Source of the DNA: CADEED01 sp039931065
GTDB lineage: Bacteria; Pseudomonadota; Gammaproteobacteria; Steroidobacterales; Steroidobacteraceae
NCBI GenBank assembly: GCA_039931065.1
Contig: JBDTSP010000002.1
Location: forward strand, 302,551-366,550
Reading direction: 5' to 3'
Length of the DNA stretch: 64,000 nt
The notes beneath the pieces were generated by a model, which was not told the origin of the DNA, made no database searches, and saw only the letters and a program-made list of their open reading frames with translations. The translations under genes and the position numbers were made by a program. Numbering within the stretch: the first letter of the stretch is position 1; every line of letters begins with the position of its first letter. Shown piece by piece: positions 1 through 10,796 of the stretch.

Positions 1-45
1 CATCGGCGACAAGCTGAGCTGAGGAGTAGAAGGGGACTTCAGCTT

Positions 46-663
46 CTAGAACCAGGAGTAGTTAAAGGAGATCGAGATCCTCTCTGCTTCCGTCGGATTC
101 GGCGCCACCTCGTGACGCAGCCAGCTCTCGAACAACACGAGCTTGCCCTGCTCCGCCGGTACCGTGACCCACACCTTGTTCTCCCGCCGTGCCCGGGCCT
201 TGCGCGGTGGCGCGGCCATGAACCGCTCGAGCCGCGGATCCTCGAACTTCAAGCCCGAACAACCACGCGGCGTGCGCACGTAGTACGTGCCGCTCAAGGA
301 TGCGAGCGGGTGCAGATGCAGCCCGTGCACCACCTGGCGCGTCATCACGTTCACCCAGCAATCGGTCATCGCGAGTTTGCGGCCCGCAAGATCGAAATCG
401 AGCGTGCGCGCGAAGCCGCGCACATGCGCATCGATGCGTTTCTCGAGCGCTGCGAACGTAGGAGACATCCGGTGCATTCGGGCCGCGGAGTTATAGGAGG
501 TATAACCGCCGGGATAGTTAGCCTCGGACCAGGCCCGTCCGGCGGTGTCATCCCCGGCCAGTACGCGGCATTCGCGCAGCAGCCGTGTATTCAGCGTGTC
601 GGCCGCGGCCCCCGCGAGTTTCGCGGTGTACACACGGGTGGGAAACAATGTCTGGACGGGCAT
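46..663 (-). CDS. Putative 2OG-Fe(II) oxygenase (TIGR02466-like)
   Basis: About 205 residues. The protein matches what I know of the TIGR02466 family of putative 2-oxoglutarate/Fe(II) oxygenases: an N-terminal MPVQTLFPTRVY block, a central HLHPLASLSGTYYVRTP segment that would supply metal ligands, a KFEDPR block, and a C-terminal LFESWLRHEVAPN followed by RISISFNYSWF. The substrate is unknown. I start at the ATG at 663, because the family begins with this MP..LFP block and a longer reading would run into the leader of the divergent gene at 756. There is no signal peptide, so it is probably cytoplasmic. The family assignment is from memory of motifs, not a search. Confidence 0.8.
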   Translation of the reverse strand: MPVQTLFPTRVYTAKLAGAAADTLNTRLLRECRVLAGDDTAGRAWSEANYPGGYTSYNSAARMHRMSPTFAALEKRIDAHVRGFARTLDFDLAGRKLAMTDCWVNVMTRQVVHGLHLHPLASLSGTYYVRTPRGCSGLKFEDPRLERFMAAPPRKARARRENKVWVTVPAEQGKLVLFESWLRHEVAPNPTEAERISISFNYSWF

Positions 664-755
664 GTGGGGAGCATAGGCAATCCGTGGCGGCCCGCAAGGC
701 GCCGCGACTATACTTCGCGTCCCTTCCCTCAAGGTTCTTTCAAAGGACGAAAGCA

Positions 756-1601
756 ATGAAGAAGTCCCTCGTCACGCTGGGCGCGCTGGCCCTCGCTGCC
801 TCACTCGCCACCGCCGCCCGGGCCGATCACAAGCTCACGAAAGCGTGGGAATCGGAAGCCGCGTTGAAAGTGCCGGAATCCGTGCGTCTCGATGCCGCGC
901 GCAAGGTGCTGTACGTCTCGAACATCGACGGCGAACCGTGGAACGCGGACGGCAAGGGCTCGATCGCGAAGCTGGGTCTCGATGGCAAGGTGATCGCCGC
1001 GGAGTGGGTGACCGGGCTCGACTGCCCCAAGGGACTGGCCCTTTCGGATGACGGCAAGTGGCTGTACGCCGCGGACGCCGGTGGCATCGTCGTCATCGAC
1101 ATCGAAGCGGGCAAGATCAAGAACAAGATCGCCATCCCCGAGGGCATCCAGCTCAACGACCTCGTCAACGACAAAGGCACCTTGTACGTCTCCGACTCCA
1201 AGGGCAAGAAGATTTACGTCGTCAAGGACGGCGCAGCCTCGGTCTATCTAGATGAAAAGGTTCTCAAGGGACCGAATGGCCTGCTGGTCCACCACGGTGC
1301 GTTGTACGTGCTCGACAACGACAGCCTCAACAAGGTCGAGAAGGACAAGTCCCTGAAGGTGCTCGCCAGCGGCATGCCGGGCGGCGCCGACGGCCTCGAG
1401 AACGTCAAGGGCGACGACTTCCTGGTGTCCGTGTGGAGCGGCGCCGTGTGGTACGTGAAGGCCGACGGCTCGAAGGAACTGCTGTTCGACGGCAAGGCCG
1501 AGAAGACCAGCACCGCCGACATCGGCTGGGATCCGAAAACGATGACGGTCTACGTGCCCACGTTCTTCAAGAACACGGTCATCGCATTCAAGGTCGAGTA
1601 G
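756..1601 (+). CDS. Secreted SMP-30/gluconolactonase-like beta-propeller protein
   Basis: 281 residues. It opens with a signal peptide (MKKSLVTLGALALAASLATAARA) and then repeats propeller-like strands such as KVLYVSNIDG, KWLYAADAGG, GTLYVSDSKG and GALYVLDNDS, with a late DIGWDPKTMTVYVPTFF blade. This is the pattern of the SMP-30/gluconolactonase/LRE-like six-bladed propellers, which hydrolyse lactones or simply bind ligands; no specific substrate can be read from the sequence. The ATG at 756 follows an AAAGGACG ribosome binding site and gives an intact signal peptide, so I prefer it to the longer reading from 585. A hairpin follows the stop. Periplasmic location is inferred. Confidence 0.85.
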   Translation: MKKSLVTLGALALAASLATAARADHKLTKAWESEAALKVPESVRLDAARKVLYVSNIDGEPWNADGKGSIAKLGLDGKVIAAEWVTGLDCPKGLALSDDGKWLYAADAGGIVVIDIEAGKIKNKIAIPEGIQLNDLVNDKGTLYVSDSKGKKIYVVKDGAASVYLDEKVLKGPNGLLVHHGALYVLDNDSLNKVEKDKSLKVLASGMPGGADGLENVKGDDFLVSVWSGAVWYVKADGSKELLFDGKAEKTSTADIGWDPKTMTVYVPTFFKNTVIAFKVE

Positions 1602-1615
1602 TTAGCGAGTCGCGG

Positions 1616-1638
1616 GAGGGCGCCGTCCGGGCGCCCTC
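1616..1638. terminator. Hairpin between convergent genes
   Basis: A perfect 9-bp stem (GAGGGCGCC / GGCGCCCTC) with a 5-base loop lies 14 bases after the SMP-30-like stop and just before the stop of the convergent small membrane gene. There is no U-tract on either side, so it may be a transcription barrier or 3' stabiliser rather than a classical terminator. Confidence 0.5.
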
Positions 1639-1647
1639 GCCTCGAAT

Positions 1648-1845
1648 TCAGGCGAGCGCGAACCACGCGCCGAACCCCGCGGCCAGCGCCACCGCCACAC
1701 CGATCAGGATCATCGCCAGACGCACTTTTGCCGCCTTTCCCGGCGGCACACCTGCCAAGGTGTCTTCGAAACTGTCATGCTCGCCATCACGGATGTGGCG
1801 CGGCACGGCGCGCCGATCGTTAGTGGGTTCCCCGGGCAGATTCAT
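1648..1845 (-). CDS. Small single-pass membrane protein
   Basis: 65 residues from the ATG at 1845. The first half is polar (MNLPGEPTNDRRAVPRHIRD and onward) and the last ~24 residues form one hydrophobic helix (VRLAMILIGVAVALAAGFGAWFALA). This is a small tail-anchored type of inner-membrane protein of unknown function. The longer reading to 1935 would overlap the start region of the divergent histidine kinase, so I use the inner start. It is the only visible gene between the two convergent/divergent neighbours. I do not recognise a family. Confidence 0.6.
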   Translation of the reverse strand: MNLPGEPTNDRRAVPRHIRDGEHDSFEDTLAGVPPGKAAKVRLAMILIGVAVALAAGFGAWFALA

Positions 1846-2015
1846 GCCGCCGACTTTAAGCGCGCGGGCGACTGGCGGCCAGTGTGATTTGGAGCACAAT
1901 TGAGTCTTCGGGGCCGGCCTGCCGTGCTGCAACAAACCTCAGTAATCCCCGCGCGTGCCGAAATCTGATACAGGAGTGGAGCGATCCGAGGTTGCGCCTT
2001 GCGCGCAGATATCAA

Positions 2016-4529
<2,514 letters not shown>

Positions 4530-4533
4530 CTAG

Positions 4534-5886
4534 CTACCGCGCATGCACCTGGCTCATCTGGCGTGCATGCGCGGAGACGATGCGCATCGTCGAGACGTCC
4601 GAGTCGAACACGCAGTAGAGGCCTTGCGGTTCCTGCGGCGGATCGCCCACGAAACCATCGCCGGCCTTCCACATGGAATCCGGGTTGTGCGTGCGCCCCG
4701 CCCCGCCCCAGGCCCAGAAATTCGAGCCGGCGATGGCATCACCCGCCATGGCCCGCCGCGTCAGCAGCCCGAAGATGGCGGTGTAGAACTTGTCGCGATA
4801 CACCGTCGTGGCGCCGGGCGCGTACGAACCGCCGTCGCGATTGATGCCGAACTCCTCGAGCACGATGGGTTTGCCGAGCTTGTTGGCCGCGTCGATGTGC
4901 CAGTTCAGGTAGTCCTGCATCTTCGTCCACGCGCCGTCGAAGGTCGCCGCGGATTCCTTGGGTTTGTACCAGCCCCAGTTCGGGGCCCACATGTGATAGG
5001 TCAGGTAATCCACGTTCCTGGACGCGTGCGATTTCTCGTACAACTCGCGCGAGCCGGCCGTTCCCATCCAGCCCTCGTTGCCGGTGCTCACGAGTTGTCT
5101 GGGTGCCAAATTCTTGATGAAACCGGCGGTGCCGTCGATCCAGGCGCTGAACGCGTCGAAGTGTTTGCTGTTGCCGTCGACACCGGGCCGCGGCTCGTTA
5201 GCCAGCTGCCACGACATGATGGTCGCGTCCTGGTTGTAAGGCCGGCCGCTGATCGAGTTCTTGCGCGTGATCAGTTGCTTTACCGCCGATCGAAACGCCT
5301 CGTTGGCCTTCGCATCGCGATAAAACGATGCGGACGTTTCGATGTAGGTGTTCCAGTCGCCGGTCACGTCCGGATCCGCGGCCTGTTTGCCCGTCGACCA
5401 GCTCACGTAGGTCGCCATGCCGCCGGACCACTGCCAGAAGTTGTTCACATACAGAACGGCCTTCATGTCGCGCCGGGCCATTTCGTCGAGCAGGAAATCG
5501 AGCCCCTGCCACAACGTGTCGTCGTATTCACCGAAGCCCTGCAACACCGCCGGGGTCACTGCGCGCTTCAACACGCTCTTCTCGGATATCGCCAGCACGC
5601 GCAGGTTCATGATGCCCTGGGAGGCGAGCTGGTCGAGTTCCTTGCGCAGCCGCGCACGATCGCCGGTCGGGCCCGGCGAGCCGAGATACATGCCGTACCA
5701 GAGATTGGCGCCCGCGTAGTAGTAAGGCTGGCCGTCGAGCTCGAAGTGCCGGCCTTTGACCTTGACGAAGCTGGACTGTCCGGCCGCCGCCGGTACCTTG
5801 TTAGCCGCCGGGGTCGCCGCGACGCCCATGATGGCGAAAGACAGCAGAGTTAGCGCTAACGTTGCGAACGAATATCGTTTTTTCAT
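4534..5886 (-). CDS. Secreted GH5-family endo-beta-mannanase-type glycoside hydrolase
   Basis: 450 residues. A signal peptide (MKKRYSFATLALTLLSFAIMGVAA) precedes a TIM-barrel glycosidase beginning with FVKVKGRHFELDGQPYYYAG, the usual entry to GH5 subfamily 7 mannanases. The acid/base Glu is in WQLANEPRPG (about residue 231) and the nucleophile in PIVLEEFGIN (about 343). YLTYHMWAPNWGWYK and FWAWGG are also typical. It would cut beta-1,4-mannan outside the cytoplasm. The start at 5886 is set by the signal peptide. The gene is convergent with the kinase (4 bases between stops) and divergent from the vWA gene at 5980. Exact specificity is inference. Confidence 0.88.
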   Translation of the reverse strand: MKKRYSFATLALTLLSFAIMGVAATPAANKVPAAAGQSSFVKVKGRHFELDGQPYYYAGANLWYGMYLGSPGPTGDRARLRKELDQLASQGIMNLRVLAISEKSVLKRAVTPAVLQGFGEYDDTLWQGLDFLLDEMARRDMKAVLYVNNFWQWSGGMATYVSWSTGKQAADPDVTGDWNTYIETSASFYRDAKANEAFRSAVKQLITRKNSISGRPYNQDATIMSWQLANEPRPGVDGNSKHFDAFSAWIDGTAGFIKNLAPRQLVSTGNEGWMGTAGSRELYEKSHASRNVDYLTYHMWAPNWGWYKPKESAATFDGAWTKMQDYLNWHIDAANKLGKPIVLEEFGINRDGGSYAPGATTVYRDKFYTAIFGLLTRRAMAGDAIAGSNFWAWGGAGRTHNPDSMWKAGDGFVGDPPQEPQGLYCVFDSDVSTMRIVSAHARQMSQVHAR

Positions 5887-5979
5887 GGTGCTGGAGTCTA
5901 TCTCTTCGAAAGACGAGGGTGTACAAGCCGTTCGCGCGGAGTACGCTCGGAGCCACAACGAACAACGGGAGGCTCTGCC

Positions 5980-7782
5980 ATGTCACGCAAGATCCGTCTC
6001 CTTCCATCCTTGAGCACAGGCGTAGCGGCCGCGCTGCTCGTCCCTGCCGTAGTCATATCCTCGGTCCCGCCCGACCCGCAGGATCAATCACAGCAGCTCG
6101 ATGAGATCGCCGTCACCGGCATGCGCGTCGGCCAGGGCGGCGCCCAGGACATCAAGTTTTTCCGCGGCGAAGTCGATCTCAAGCGTATACCGCACCCGAA
6201 CGATTTCACGGCCGAAGGATTGATGAGCGAACACGACCTCGTGTTGCCCTCGGCCGGCCCCTGCCGTCAGCTCTTCTGCCTCACCGGCGATGCGATGCGC
6301 GCCGACCTGATCGCCGCGCGCGACGCGCGTTACCTGGTCGGCGTCGGCTTCGACACCAACATCAGCGAAAAGACCTGGCGGCGTGATCCGATCAACCTGG
6401 TCGCGGTGGTCGACAAGTCCGGATCGATGAATGGCGCGCCGCTCGCGTTGGTACGCAGGAGTCTCGCGGAAATGGCGAGTCAGCTCCGGCCCGGCGACCA
6501 GATGAGCATCGTTCTCTATGGCGACACCGCGCACGTGCACCTGGCGCCGACACCGGTCACTCGAAACGGCGTCGCGGGAATCCTGCAATCCATCGAGGCG
6601 ATCCAGAGCAATGGTTCGACCTCGATGGAAGCCGGACTGCGCGTCGGTTATTCCGTCGCCGATGAAACCGCGGCCGCATTCAAGGGCCGCACGAGACTCG
6701 TGTTGTTCACGGACGAGCGGCCTAACACCGACGCCACGGACGCGGCGAGTTTCATGGGCATGGCCGTCGCCCATTCGAAACAGGATGTCGGGCTCACGAC
6801 GGTGGGAGTCGGCGTTCAATTCGGCGCCGAGCTCGCGACGAAGATCAGCAGCGTGCGCGGCGGCAATCTCTATTTCCTCCGCGACGAGAAAGACGTCAAG
6901 GAGCTGTTCGCGGGTCAGCTCGACTACATGGTCAGCGAACTCGCGCACGATCTGACGTTGACCATCGCGCCGCACCCGGGCTTCAGGATTTCCGGCGTGT
7001 ACGGCGTTCCCGGCGAGCTGCTCGGTTGGCAGGAGGACAAGAACATCACCGTGACCATCCCGACCGTCTTTCTCGACAATCACGGGGGCGGCATCTTCTT
7101 CACGCTCGTGCCCGAGTCCGCCGACCGCTTTCTCCCGCAAAAGTCCGATGCGCAGCCGCTCGCCGCGGTGTCGGTCACGTATCAGTCGGTCGGAATGAAT
7201 GCGGCGCCTGACGCGCACGCGATTTCGATCGGTCTCAACCCGGCCGGAGCCAGCTCGGGAATGAGGCTCGGCCATCTGCTCATAGACGAGTTCAAGGTGC
7301 TGCACGACGCGACCAGCGCGCACTACCTGCAGAACGATCAGGAAACCGCCTATCAACTGCTGTCCCGGTTCAAGCACCGGCTTGATGCCGACGGCACCAA
7401 GGGAATGGAAGCCGAGCAGAAACTCATCGACTCGATATACGGACAGATGGCGTTCCTGTCGGGGCACGGCAGCGAGGCCGCGGATGCCCCGGCGTTCGTG
7501 AAGTTGTGGGGCCGCTGGAAGATAGTCGGCGTGAATGGCGCGGACGTCGATCTGCACAGCGGCGAATCGCTGCAGTTCACGCCCGACAACGACATGCTGA
7601 CGTTCGCGCGCAAGGGCGGATCCGAACCGCGCGAAACGGAGGCGTACGAGCTCAATGAAAAGCAGATCTATCTGCCCGAGTCCGATCTGGTCCTCTATTA
7701 CCAGATAAAGGACGGCCACTTGAGCCTGCACCACCGCCGCTCAGGGTTGTGGGTGCGGCTGGTGCGCGACGCGGAGAGTTAG
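5980..7782 (+). CDS. Secreted von Willebrand factor A (YfbK-like) protein
   Basis: 600 residues with a GGGAGG ribosome binding site. An N-terminal hydrophobic stretch (LSTGVAAALLVPAVVISSV) suggests export. Residues ~40-50 read DEIAVTGMRV, which resembles the start of TonB-dependent receptor plugs. A vWA domain follows, with an intact metal-ion adhesion site (VDKSGSM, then GSTSMEAGL and FTDERPN). The rest resembles the C-terminal half of YfbK-type vWA proteins (VYGVPGELLGWQ, HLLIDEFKVL). A C-terminal ~90 residues look like a separate lipocalin-like ligand-binding piece (FVKLWGRWKIVGVNGADVDL). It probably mediates protein-protein contacts in the periplasm or at the surface; the partner is unknown. 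Confidence 0.82.
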   Translation: MSRKIRLLPSLSTGVAAALLVPAVVISSVPPDPQDQSQQLDEIAVTGMRVGQGGAQDIKFFRGEVDLKRIPHPNDFTAEGLMSEHDLVLPSAGPCRQLFCLTGDAMRADLIAARDARYLVGVGFDTNISEKTWRRDPINLVAVVDKSGSMNGAPLALVRRSLAEMASQLRPGDQMSIVLYGDTAHVHLAPTPVTRNGVAGILQSIEAIQSNGSTSMEAGLRVGYSVADETAAAFKGRTRLVLFTDERPNTDATDAASFMGMAVAHSKQDVGLTTVGVGVQFGAELATKISSVRGGNLYFLRDEKDVKELFAGQLDYMVSELAHDLTLTIAPHPGFRISGVYGVPGELLGWQEDKNITVTIPTVFLDNHGGGIFFTLVPESADRFLPQKSDAQPLAAVSVTYQSVGMNAAPDAHAISIGLNPAGASSGMRLGHLLIDEFKVLHDATSAHYLQNDQETAYQLLSRFKHRLDADGTKGMEAEQKLIDSIYGQMAFLSGHGSEAADAPAFVKLWGRWKIVGVNGADVDLHSGESLQFTPDNDMLTFARKGGSEPRETEAYELNEKQIYLPESDLVLYYQIKDGHLSLHHRRSGLWVRLVRDAES

Positions 7783-7819
7783 GCCTTCAGGAGGCGGCCA
7801 GCGATGCGGCAAAAAAAGA

Positions 7820-7845
7820 ACGGGCAGCGTTTGACCGCTGCCCGT
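7820..7845. terminator. Strong hairpin with A-tract on its 5' side
   Basis: A perfect 10-bp stem (ACGGGCAGCG / CGCTGCCCGT) with a 6-base loop lies 37 bases after the vWA stop. It is preceded by aaaaaaagaa on the plus strand, so on the minus strand it reads as hairpin plus U-tract; on the plus strand only weak T-richness follows. It can serve as terminator for the vWA gene and would stop any minus-strand transcript arriving from the right. Confidence 0.65.
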
Positions 7846-8682
7846 CAGTTTACTCAGGCATCAGGTGGAGTTCGGCGGCTGCCGTTCCACCCATGCCTGA
7901 CGGGGTATCGCATCCAGTCGTCAGGAAAACCGGCTGCCATGGTCTGCGCTTTCCGGGCACCAGCGTTATACGTACCTGCCGCAAACGCCGCGAGCGTACC
8001 GCACGGTCTGTCCGCTGATGTAGATAGAGCCGATTCGTGCGCGCGTGCGGGGAGCAAATCCATTCAAGGGTGGTCCCCAAAGGCCGACCAGAACGTTCCG
8101 GGCAACTCGTTTGGCAGCTTGCGGGCAGGAGTGTCGTGGGAACACGCCTGGCCGGCCCTCAGGGTGGATACAGGCTAACAACGGCGCGCGGGGTCGGTAA
8201 TTGCGCGGCCATGACAAGTGCAGGACGGCGCAGTCCTACTGGATCATCGGCATCAACTCAGAGCTGAACGCGTGGACATCATTGGATCAGTCCGAGCAGC
8301 AGAGCGGCGGCCAGAAGGAACAGCGTCGTGAATGTCGCAGGCAAATACGAAATCGAAGTCACTTCATCAGCCCCGGTGTTCGTTCGGCCGGCGCTTCTTG
8401 AAGAACGCTTTGAGCCGTTTGTTTTTCAGTACGCCCCGAGTGTGGCGGGCGGCGAGGTGATCGAGCAAGCCGGTCGATTTCCCGATGCCTGCAAACCGAG
8501 ACTTTTGTCCGTTTTGCCTGGCGCACCGGAATCAGTCGTAAACGCTTGATATCAAAGGCGTCGCGGCCTCGAGGTAATTTCTGACGACCTCGAAGCCACG
8601 ACCGCCTCGGCTTACGCCGCTGTTGCGCAGCGTCTTCGCAGATGTACCGCGGGTTGGCACCACTTTTCCGACGCCAACCTCC
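7846..8682. other. About 840 bases without a convincing gene
   Basis: Short open frames exist on both strands, but none has a good ribosome binding site, recognisable motifs or consistent codon use. Two things stand out. A minus-strand stretch near 8287-8364 would encode a short hydrophobic peptide (LPATFTTLFLLAAALLLGLIQ), possibly a fragment of a membrane protein. An inverted repeat (8565-8575 with 8587-8597, one mismatch, 11-base spacer) lies downstream of the lipoprotein gene that ends at 8683 and may be its 3' end. Confidence 0.5.
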
Positions 8683-10713
8683 CTACTCGAAGTGAGCGGC
8701 CCGGATGCCGGACTCCGGTGAACCGAGGTCTTTCCACACGGCAGTGGCGTTGCCCTCGGCGTCTATATCCAGCGCAATCTCCGACGCCTCGCCCCATTCG
8801 ACATCCGTCTCTTCCTTGTCGATGACATCCGGCGCGCCCCACGCAAGCGTGGTGCCGTTGAACTCATTGGCGAGTACCTGGTAAGGCTCGAGCACATTCT
8901 CGTCGCCGATACCCGAGTACAAGGTCCACAACGCAATGACATCTCCCGCGGCATTGCCCACCAGTTTCATCTCGGTGCTCTCGGCGCCGAAACCAATGCT
9001 CGAGTATTGCCCGATGACCTGCTGGGTACCCCAACCCGCGCCCGGCACGTAACGATTTGCGACGAAGTGGCCATCATCGACATCGTTCTGCAGCCACATC
9101 GCCATGACAATGCCGTTGGCGTCCATCACCGCGTGTGTGTCGTAAGCGTTACCGTTCACGCCGTCATTGCCCGTCTCCACGATTACAGGCGTGCCCCAGG
9201 TGTTTCCCGTGAGCTGGTTGAACATCACGTGCAACCGCGCGCCGTCGTATTGAGTCCAGACGGCCGCCGCGTTACCCGCGGCGTCGACCATCACGTCGTG
9301 GCCGAAGAACACACCGTCCTGTTGGTCGAATAAATCGTCCTGGTCGACCGGGACCGGGTTGCTCCAGACGTCGGCATCCCGGTCATAGCGGCTCGAAACC
9401 AGATGCGTATCGAATGCCCCTACGTCCGGGAACACATCGTGAATTTTCCAGACCACCACGGCATCGCCATTTGCGTCAGTGGCGAGCTTTGGCTCGCGCG
9501 AGTTGCTGTTGGGGTCGATCGGTTGAGCCAGCTTGCCGAAATTCACGTCCGCCAGCCAGCCGCTCCCCGGCGTAAATCGCGTGTAGTGGATCAGCCCGAA
9601 ATTTTCGAAAACCACCAGTACGTTGCCGTCGGCATCGATCGAGACACTCGGGTCGTCGGCGCCATCGGGATCGTCCGGGTGGCTGGCGAAGATCCAATCC
9701 AATTCGCTCCAGCTATTGGTCGCTTTCGTATAGAAGCTCGCCGCAAGATTGCGCGGGCCGCCGTAGTGGAACACCACCACCGCGTCGCCATTTGCGGCGA
9801 CCGCGAGTTTCGGATCGGTGCGGGTGTCGAGGCCCGCGACCTCCGGTAACTGCCCTGACACATCCTGGCGCGGCACGATGACGGGGCTGCCCCAGCCCGC
9901 GCCCGGCACGTAGCGGCGGGAAACGATGTCCTTGCCCTGCTCGCCGACGCGATCGGCCTCCCACACCGCAAGCGCGTTGCCCGCCGCGTCGTAGCGGATT
10001 TGCGGATCGTTCATCGAGTTGGGGTCTGCGATATCGGCGTCTGTCGCGACCGGCTCCGCCGGGCTCCACTCGCGCGCGGACGCGGAGCTGTTTATGCAGA
10101 TGACCGCGAGGTTGGTGATGATCGCCGGATCGATGTCGCCGTGCGGATTCGGAATCGTGCAAGCCTGGCCTTGCGGCTGAGTAAGCACGATCACTTCATA
10201 CTCCGCGCCGCCCACGAAACCGGTCGGGAAAGCGAAAGAGCCGTTGCTGGTCACCGCGAGATCACCGCTGGTGGCATCCGCCTGCGCGCGCAACACCAGC
10301 GTCTTTCCGGCGCCGAGCCCGGTGACCGCTACATGGATCAGGTTGGGGTTGGCGGCGCAGGTGACGGCGATGTTGGTGATGTCGTTCAGCGTGACCGTTC
10401 CCGTGCCGTTCGCGACCGTGCAGGTCTGCGAGTTCGGCGGTGCCCCGACCGTCACGTTGTAGGTATTGCCGTTGAACATCTCCGTGGCAAAGGTGAACGC
10501 GCCGTTGGCCGTGACCGCGACCGTGTTGCCATTGGAATTCTGCAGCGAGAGCGTGCCGCTCAAGCCGGTGACGGTGCCGCCGATCGAGAAGGTCGGCAGA
10601 TTGGGCGGCAGCCCATCGTCATGCGGAGGTTTGTTGTCATCGTTATTGCAGGCCGAGACACCCAGGACCAGCACGCTGGCCGCCAGCAGTTTGACGAGGT
10701 TTCGATTCCACAT
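8683..10713 (-). CDS. Large lipoprotein with beta-propeller-like repeats (module A)
   Basis: 676 residues. A lipoprotein signal with lipobox LGVSAC puts the lipidated Cys at ~22, so it is an outer- or inner-membrane lipoprotein. Two small Ig-like domains follow, the first starting FSIGGTVTGLSGTLSLQN and ending in TNIAVTC. The rest is a series of ~60-70 residue repeats with DAAGNALAVWEAD, AANGDAVVVFHYGG, DADGNVLVVFENFG, DANGDAVVVWKIHD and DAAGNAAAVWTQYD, typical of propeller blades. No catalytic residues are obvious. It lies 83 bases downstream of the kinase gene on the same strand, separated by a perfect hairpin. It is probably an output or sensor of that system. A different lipoprotein of the same style accompanies the second kinase. 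Confidence 0.82.
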   Translation of the reverse strand: MWNRNLVKLLAASVLVLGVSACNNDDNKPPHDDGLPPNLPTFSIGGTVTGLSGTLSLQNSNGNTVAVTANGAFTFATEMFNGNTYNVTVGAPPNSQTCTVANGTGTVTLNDITNIAVTCAANPNLIHVAVTGLGAGKTLVLRAQADATSGDLAVTSNGSFAFPTGFVGGAEYEVIVLTQPQGQACTIPNPHGDIDPAIITNLAVICINSSASAREWSPAEPVATDADIADPNSMNDPQIRYDAAGNALAVWEADRVGEQGKDIVSRRYVPGAGWGSPVIVPRQDVSGQLPEVAGLDTRTDPKLAVAANGDAVVVFHYGGPRNLAASFYTKATNSWSELDWIFASHPDDPDGADDPSVSIDADGNVLVVFENFGLIHYTRFTPGSGWLADVNFGKLAQPIDPNSNSREPKLATDANGDAVVVWKIHDVFPDVGAFDTHLVSSRYDRDADVWSNPVPVDQDDLFDQQDGVFFGHDVMVDAAGNAAAVWTQYDGARLHVMFNQLTGNTWGTPVIVETGNDGVNGNAYDTHAVMDANGIVMAMWLQNDVDDGHFVANRYVPGAGWGTQQVIGQYSSIGFGAESTEMKLVGNAAGDVIALWTLYSGIGDENVLEPYQVLANEFNGTTLAWGAPDVIDKEETDVEWGEASEIALDIDAEGNATAVWKDLGSPESGIRAAHFE

Positions 10714-10753
10714 AAGCGCTCCGTTGAAGAACGGGCGCGGCTTTCGGCCGTGA

Positions 10754-10784
10754 CCCGGGTATTCCTAAAGACGGAATACCCGGG
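10754..10784 (-). terminator. Perfect 12-bp hairpin between kinase and lipoprotein genes
   Basis: CCCGGGTATTCC pairs exactly with GGAATACCCGGG across a 7-base loop. It lies 12 bases after the kinase stop and 40 bases before the lipoprotein start on the same strand. No U-tract follows on the minus strand, so it may attenuate, or mark an RNA processing site that uncouples the two genes, rather than fully terminate. Confidence 0.5.
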
Positions 10785-10796
10785 CGCCGAAGCTCA

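Noticed and set aside
2..22. End of a possible upstream gene (reads IGDKLS then stop) at the left edge
   Set aside because: Only six codons are visible; any frame could give this by chance.
8328..8549. 73-codon frame on the plus strand in the gap after the vWA gene
   Set aside because: No ribosome binding site, no family-like motifs, and atypical codon use.
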